The position numbers were made by a program, and so were the translations under genes. A stretch of DNA of 64,000 bases, taken from NCBI RefSeq assembly GCF_011761475.1, contig NZ_JAASRS010000001.1, positions 1,240,001-1,304,000 of the forward strand, read 5' to 3'. Under the pieces are notes generated by a model. It ran no database searches, was not told the DNA's origin, and saw nothing but the letters and a program-made list of their open reading frames with translations. This DNA is from Saccharococcus thermophilus. Lineage in GTDB: Bacteria > Bacillota > Bacilli > Bacillales > Anoxybacillaceae. Below are positions 59,961-64,000 of the stretch, one piece after another; position 1 is the first letter of the stretch; each line of letters starts with the position of its first letter.

Positions 59961-60150
59961 ATTCGTTCCGGACTGCTTCGAACGTTATCGTTCTTCCGCA
60001 CGGTTCAATGACCGTTTCCCCATTTTTCTTCACTTCACGAAAAATCGGCTGTTCGATACGTCGAATGGGGCGATATCCTTCTGCTTTTATACGCTCCAGA
60101 CACTCGTCAATCGTTTCATGTTCTTCGACGACAAATCTTTTTTTCATCAT
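59959..60150 (-). CDS. NETI motif-containing protein
   Basis: A 63-residue protein, KKRFVVEEHETIDECLERIKAEGYRPIRRIEQPIF, then GRTITFEAVR. It fits the short NETI family of bacilli, named for a motif that here reads HETI. Role unknown. Start near 60150 with GAGGAGGGGATGTG upstream (GTG-ATG-ATG in tandem). Confidence 0.8.
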   Translation of the reverse strand: MMKKRFVVEEHETIDECLERIKAEGYRPIRRIEQPIFREVKKNGETVIEPCGRTITFEAVRNE

Positions 60151-60184
60151 CACATCCCCTCCTCTCTTTTATGTTACTTATTTC

Positions 60185-60220
60185 CACACAAAAAATAAAC
60201 CGAACGATTGCATCATTCGG
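60185..60220 (-). terminator. Terminator of the yflJ-like gene
   Basis: CCGAA(C)GAT / ATC(A)TTCGG around TGC, with a T-rich minus-strand tail (TTTATTTTTTG). Confidence 0.6.
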
Positions 60221-60370
60221 CTATTGATTTTTCTTTACATATTTTTGATACAGTCCAATTAAAGTGGCTGTTCTATACGTTTCTAATTTTTTTCTTTCCA
60301 CAGGATGACGGCGAATTCCTGCCTCTTTCAACTGTTGGACGAGCCAACCTTTGGAACCGAAATAAGCCAT
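60221..60370 (-). CDS. YflJ-like small protein (DUF2639)
   Basis: A 49-residue basic protein: MAYFGSKGWLVQQLKEAGIR, RHPVERKKLETYRTATLIGLY, KKYVKKNQ-like tail. The FGSKGW start and HPVERKKLETYKT pattern fit the DUF2639/YflJ family found in Bacillus spore formers. Function unknown. ATG follows GGGAGGAATTTTT. Found by reading the gap between NETI and PBP genes. Confidence 0.8.
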   Translation of the reverse strand: MAYFGSKGWLVQQLKEAGIRRHPVERKKLETYRTATLIGLYQKYVKKNQ

Positions 60371-60435
60371 AAAAATTCCTCCCTTTTTTTCTATCGCTTG
60401 TCCTATATATACGACGGAAACAAAAAATAAGAACT

Positions 60436-60471
60436 AAAAAATCGGATTGGCGATGACGCCAATCCGATTTT
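60436..60471 (-). terminator. Terminator of the PBP gene
   Basis: AAAATCGGATTGGCG / CGCCAATCCGATTTT, 15-bp stem with 4-base loop, at the stop codon. Confidence 0.85.
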
Positions 60472-62132
60472 AATCATGATCATGTTTATGGCCTTTTCCT
60501 TTTTCCTTATGTTTCTTTTCATGTTTTTCATGCGGATGGTGTGGTCGTTTTTCCTTCTCCCTTTTTTCTTTTAGGCCGTGTTCATGTTTTTTTCGTTCCT
60601 CTTCTTTTTTCCGTTTTTCTTCTTCTTTCTTTTGTCTATGCCATTGCTGCCATTGTTTCTTTTCTTTCTTTAAAGCTGGGTAGGCAAATGGCTGCGATGG
60701 CGTGCCTTCGAGCGCTTTTTCCATGATTTCTTTAAAAATAACGGCGACCGTTTGGCTGCTTGTCGTTTGCAAATAATGGCGTTCATCGGTATGATCATAT
60801 CCAAGCCAAACCGCTCCGACAAGCTGAGGAGTATAGCCAACCATCCATTGATCTTTTACCCCATTTACTCCATCTAGCGGAAATTGGGTCGAGCCTGTTT
60901 TTCCCGCTAACGCCCTTCCAGGAATGCGGGCGAGTTTCCCTGTTCCTTCTTTTACGACCCCTTCGAGCATAAACGTTATTTTTTGCGCCACTTCTTTTGA
61001 TGTGACACGCACATCATGCGGTTCCCATTTCGCCATCTCGTTGCCGTTTTGGTCGACGATTTTTGTAATAATGTGGGCTTCTTTTCGTACACCGTTATTC
61101 GGAAATGCCGAATATGCCTCTGCCATTTGCAATGGAGATACTCCCTGCTTCATTCCCCCTAATGCAATTCCTAAATAATGGTCTTCTTTTTCTAAAGGGA
61201 TGCCGAACCGCTGCAAAGCATCGATGCCTTTTTCCAATCCGATTTGATCTAAAAGCCATACAGCAGGAACGTTCAGCGAATGAATGACCGCCTCATACAT
61301 CGTGACACTTCCGCGGTACGTATGGTCATAGTTTTCTGGGCGATAGCCATCAAACTCCATTGGCTCATCTTTTAATTCGTCAAATATATGGTATCCCTGT
61401 TCTAACGCGGGAGTATACACAGCAAGCGGCTTCATGGCTGACCCCGGCTGACGTTTTAGTTGCGTCGCCCGGTTAAACCCGCGGAATACATGCTCGCCGC
61501 GCCCGCCGATCAACGCCTTGATCCCGCCTGTTTTCGGATCAAGAAGCACCGCACCACTTTGGACAAGTTGATCATCCGTTCCTTTTGGAAATAATGCGTC
61601 ATTTTGATATACCGTTTCTAACGCTTCCTGCATGCGGGGGTTTAACTCTGTATAAATATGAAGCCCCCCGGACAGCACTTCCTTTTGTGTTAAATGATAC
61701 CGTTCGATTGCTTCTTGAATGAGATGGTCGACGTAATACGGATATTTTCCTTTGTACGGATCCTCTTTTTCTTTTTGAATGATAATCTTTTCTTGTCTAG
61801 CGCGCAAAAACGTTTGTTCATCAATATAACCTTGTTCCTTCATTAATTGAAGAACGATGTTTCTCCTAGCGATCGCTTCTTCGTAATGACGGACGGGAGA
61901 CAGTGCGGACGGCGCTTTAATCAATCCTGCTAACAACGCGGATTCGCTTACCGTTAATTCGGAAACATCCTTTCCAAAGTAAGTTTCTGCCGCTTTTTTA
62001 ATCCCCCACGCTCCCTCGCCGAAGTAAACACGGTTGACGTACATTTCTAAAATCTTTTTTTTCGAATACGTTTGCTCGATTTTTTTCGCGATAAACCATT
62101 CTTCCCATTTGCGCCGCAATGTTTTTTCATTC

Positions 62133-63495
62133 CTGTAGTTGAGCAATTTTAATTACAATAATTACCATGTAAAAGAGACAAACAGGGTACCCCTTATGCC
62201 ACGTGGAGCTGTTTTTTCACGGTATCAATGGGAATATTTTGTTTCGCTGCACGGTAAATGAACTCCACGAGGCTATGTCCTTTTCTCTTGCGCAGAAGAT
62301 CGAGCCCATCAGAAAAATCGCTGTTCGACTCGAACATGCTGTACACGTAAGCAAGCTGCACCAAGATCCAGTAGCGTTTCACCGCCCGACGTCCGCGAAC
62401 GCGGTATCCATCGAGTTTCAGCTGGTCTTTCGCTTGACGGAAAAAACATTCGATCGACCAACGCTGGGCATAGTAGCGCAAGATCTCTTCATCGCTTAGA
62501 TCCCGGTCGGTGCTCAAGACGCAGTGAAGATGTTCCGATGTCATCGGCTGATCGGCTTTCCAAGCGAGCAGCACCACGGCATCATCGAGACCTTTGAGAG
62601 AGCCTTCGTAGCGATAAACCCGATAACGCTCTTCTCCCACCGTGACGAGGTGAGTGTCTTTCGGTTCGATGTAGCGGGCAAACTCCCTCACCTGAACCGC
62701 AATGCCTTTTGGATAAAGAAGCCGATTGGCCTTGAGCATTGCGATTACGTGGAATCCCTTTTTCAGACAAGCTTCCACGAGCGTTTGCGATGGATACCAA
62801 GAGTCCATCAGCACATAAACAGGACGGTGTACATCCAAAGAAGAAAGCATCTCGATCGCGAGTTCCCCCTTGCTTTTCCCAGCCGCCTTGTCGTAGAGGC
62901 GGAACGCAAAGGGAAAAGCCTGGGTCATCGTATGAACCATGAGCCAAACGAGAGAATGTCCCCAGATCGACTTTTTCTCTGTGTGAGAATAGTGCCAATC
63001 ACACCCTTGAATGGCGTGCGTTGCCTGTGACGAAGGCTTGGTTTTTTGGCAAATCGTATCATCGATCGAAACAAAAAGGGGTTGACTCTCCTGTTTGGCG
63101 ATGCGTTCGACACGACGAAGCATCCACTGTTGAAGTTTGCGAAGCAGCGTCTCTTCATCCCAAGGGCTTTTCGTGAAAAAATGGCTGAGTGTCGTGCGGT
63201 GGTTCGGATGAAAGCTCCAATGATGAAGATCGGTCAATGTTCCCGCAAATCCTTTGGTGGTCAGCGCATCCACGATATGAACGAGATGCTTCATGACAGG
63301 TTTTGAAAAATAAAGGGCCAACCCCAACATCGTGAAAAACTTGTGGATTCCTTGATGATGTGCTAATCTATTCATGAGACATGAACCTCCTTGTGAATAG
63401 TTTTGGTGACACATCTATTCTAATCAAGGAATCGGGTTCATGTCTCTTTTTTTGTTTGGTTGTAAATTTATGTTAGCGAATTTGCTCATCTACAG
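62133..63495 (-). mobile_element. IS4/IS701-type element, copy B, inside the PBP gene
   Basis: 1363 bp, same ends and orientation as copy A. The flanks on both sides read TTCATTC, a 7-bp duplication. The encoded protein is identical to that of copy A, and the two DNA copies show no difference noticed by eye, so at least one transposition is recent. Confidence 0.93.
62194..63375 (-). CDS. IS4/IS701-type DDE transposase, copy B
   Basis: Same 393-residue enzyme as copy A: catalytic Asp in VSIDDTICQKT, Asp in VLMDSWYPS and Glu in the YAQRWSIECFFRQAK box. SD AAGGAGG precedes MNRLAHHQ. Intact. It is co-oriented with the PBP gene it interrupts, so its promoter could drive the downstream PBP fragment. 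Confidence 0.92.
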   Translation of the reverse strand: MNRLAHHQGIHKFFTMLGLALYFSKPVMKHLVHIVDALTTKGFAGTLTDLHHWSFHPNHRTTLSHFFTKSPWDEETLLRKLQQWMLRRVERIAKQESQPLFVSIDDTICQKTKPSSQATHAIQGCDWHYSHTEKKSIWGHSLVWLMVHTMTQAFPFAFRLYDKAAGKSKGELAIEMLSSLDVHRPVYVLMDSWYPSQTLVEACLKKGFHVIAMLKANRLLYPKGIAVQVREFARYIEPKDTHLVTVGEERYRVYRYEGSLKGLDDAVVLLAWKADQPMTSEHLHCVLSTDRDLSDEEILRYYAQRWSIECFFRQAKDQLKLDGYRVRGRRAVKRYWILVQLAYVYSMFESNSDFSDGLDLLRKRKGHSLVEFIYRAAKQNIPIDTVKKQLHVA

Positions 63496-64000
63496 TTCAT
63501 TCGTTAAAAATACGTTTTTCGCTAACTGCTGTGTAATGGTGCTTCCGCCTTCCGCCCATTCCCCAGCTTTCATATTGCGGACGAGCGCCCGCAAAATGCC
63601 ATAATAATCAATCCCATGATGCTGATAAAAACGGCGGTCTTCTGTCGCTACTACCGCTTCGAGAAAATGATTAGGAATCCGTTCGATCGGTACCCATTCC
63701 ATCTTCGATGAGGAAATTTTGCTAGCGACACGTCCGTTTTGGTCATAAATGACAGTCGGGGCTGGCAGCGGATTTTGCAGCGCGCTTATATCTCTTGTCG
63801 CGATATACCATTGCATCGCTAAATAGACGCCGACAATAAAAACCGCGAACACAGCTCCATTCAGCAGCCAATGCCTTTTCCGTTTGTTTTTTCTTGCTTG
63901 CCATCGGCTTTGTTGTTCCAATGAAATCCCCCCTACTCTATCAACGTTATACAATTCGAAGCGACGCTCCTTTTTCCGTACATTGCCCATCATAAAAAAA

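Larger units (their letters stand above)
60470..63993 (-). pseudogene. Class A penicillin-binding protein (PBP1A-like), split by IS copy B
   Basis: The N-terminal part (63993-63496) has a basic cytoplasmic tail, one membrane helix (GAVFAVFIVGVYLAMQWYI) and the start of the glycosyltransferase domain (EATEDRRFYQHHGIDYYG type: VVATEDRRFYQHHG; GGSTITQQLAKN). After the IS the frame resumes from 62125 with KTLRRKWEEWFIAKKIEQ, the rest of the GT51 domain, and a transpeptidase with the SxxK motif (PGSAMKPL), SLN (VIHSLNVPA) and KTGS. A Lys/His/Glu-rich tail ends the protein. Removing the IS and one TTCATTC duplicate gives 2154 bp, 717 residues, in frame. The SD lies beyond the window end. Confidence 0.9.

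Noticed and set aside
25253-63495. Composite transposon made of the two IS4/IS701-type copies
   Set aside because: Each copy has its own, different target duplication (TAATAATA and TTCATTC), so they inserted independently; the segment is ordinary chromosomal content.
1-64000. CRISPR arrays, restriction-modification, toxin-antitoxin or classic phage-defence operons
   Set aside because: No regularly spaced repeats, no Cas, methylase or restriction-enzyme motifs seen; TnpB is the only guide-RNA nuclease type present.

Overview
The window is chromosomal DNA of a spore-forming, thermophilic Firmicute, best matched to the Geobacillus/Parageobacillus group. This rests on two germinant-receptor operons, a KinB-type sporulation kinase, a copZA/csoR operon, NETI and YflJ (DUF2639) small proteins, Bacillus-type SD sequences, and TnpB-only, IS256-type and IS4/IS701-type elements of the sort common in these genomes. 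No phage, CRISPR array or replication origin was seen.

Layout. 0-4.4 kb: the end of a basic amino-acid antiporter gene, a YraQ-type permease, a cxxc_20_cxxc protein, a truncated dienelactone hydrolase, and a decayed IS256-type relic inside a small gene. 4.4-7.5 kb: the copper-efflux operon csoR-copA-copZ, with a CsoR box inside its promoter. 7.6-12.6 kb: DUF3888 protein, PhzF-like isomerase, then broken genes (MFS, polysaccharide deacetylase) around a TnpB element, and a secreted NlpC/P60-fold protein whose catalytic residues are all replaced. 12.7-18.4 kb: nitroreductase, an SRPBCC-ArsR autoregulated pair, and sdpR-sdpI, in which sdpR is split by a second TnpB element and lies just downstream of an intact IS256-type element. 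18.6-25.2 kb: pirin, azoreductase, three tRNAs that all carry a CGN anticodon, a GDSL hydrolase/ABC exporter operon and an MBL-fold hydrolase.

25.2-63.5 kb is bracketed by two same-orientation copies of one 1363-bp IS4/IS701-type element. Between them lie a TauE exporter, a second-type glutamine synthetase, FetB-like permease, cold-shock protein, thioredoxin-like protein, luciferase-like oxidoreductase with a remnant MOSC gene, a heterodimeric ABC exporter with an unusual structured leader, a PP2C/anti-sigma kinase/STAS partner-switching module without a sigma factor, germination operon 1 (order A-C-B), cadC-cadA, a ytrAB-like ABC operon, DUF421 protein, KinB-like kinase, two EamA transporters, germination operon 2 (order B-A-C), a fosmidomycin-resistance type MFS pump and several small proteins. 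The right-hand IS copy splits a class A penicillin-binding protein gene that runs to the end of the window.

Main themes are metal homeostasis (two P1B ATPases, each with its own repressor and visible operators), sporulation and germination, and IS-driven gene decay. Four interrupted genes can be rebuilt in frame by removing the insert (sdpR, the PBP gene, a small gene under the IS256 relic) or recognised as internally deleted (MOSC). The most unusual items are the NlpC/P60 pseudoenzyme, the exact sdpR interruption by a guide-RNA nuclease element, the orphan partner-switching module, the structured leader before the ABC exporter, and the CGN-anticodon tRNA cluster. All calls come from reading motifs and translations by eye; no database search was run.
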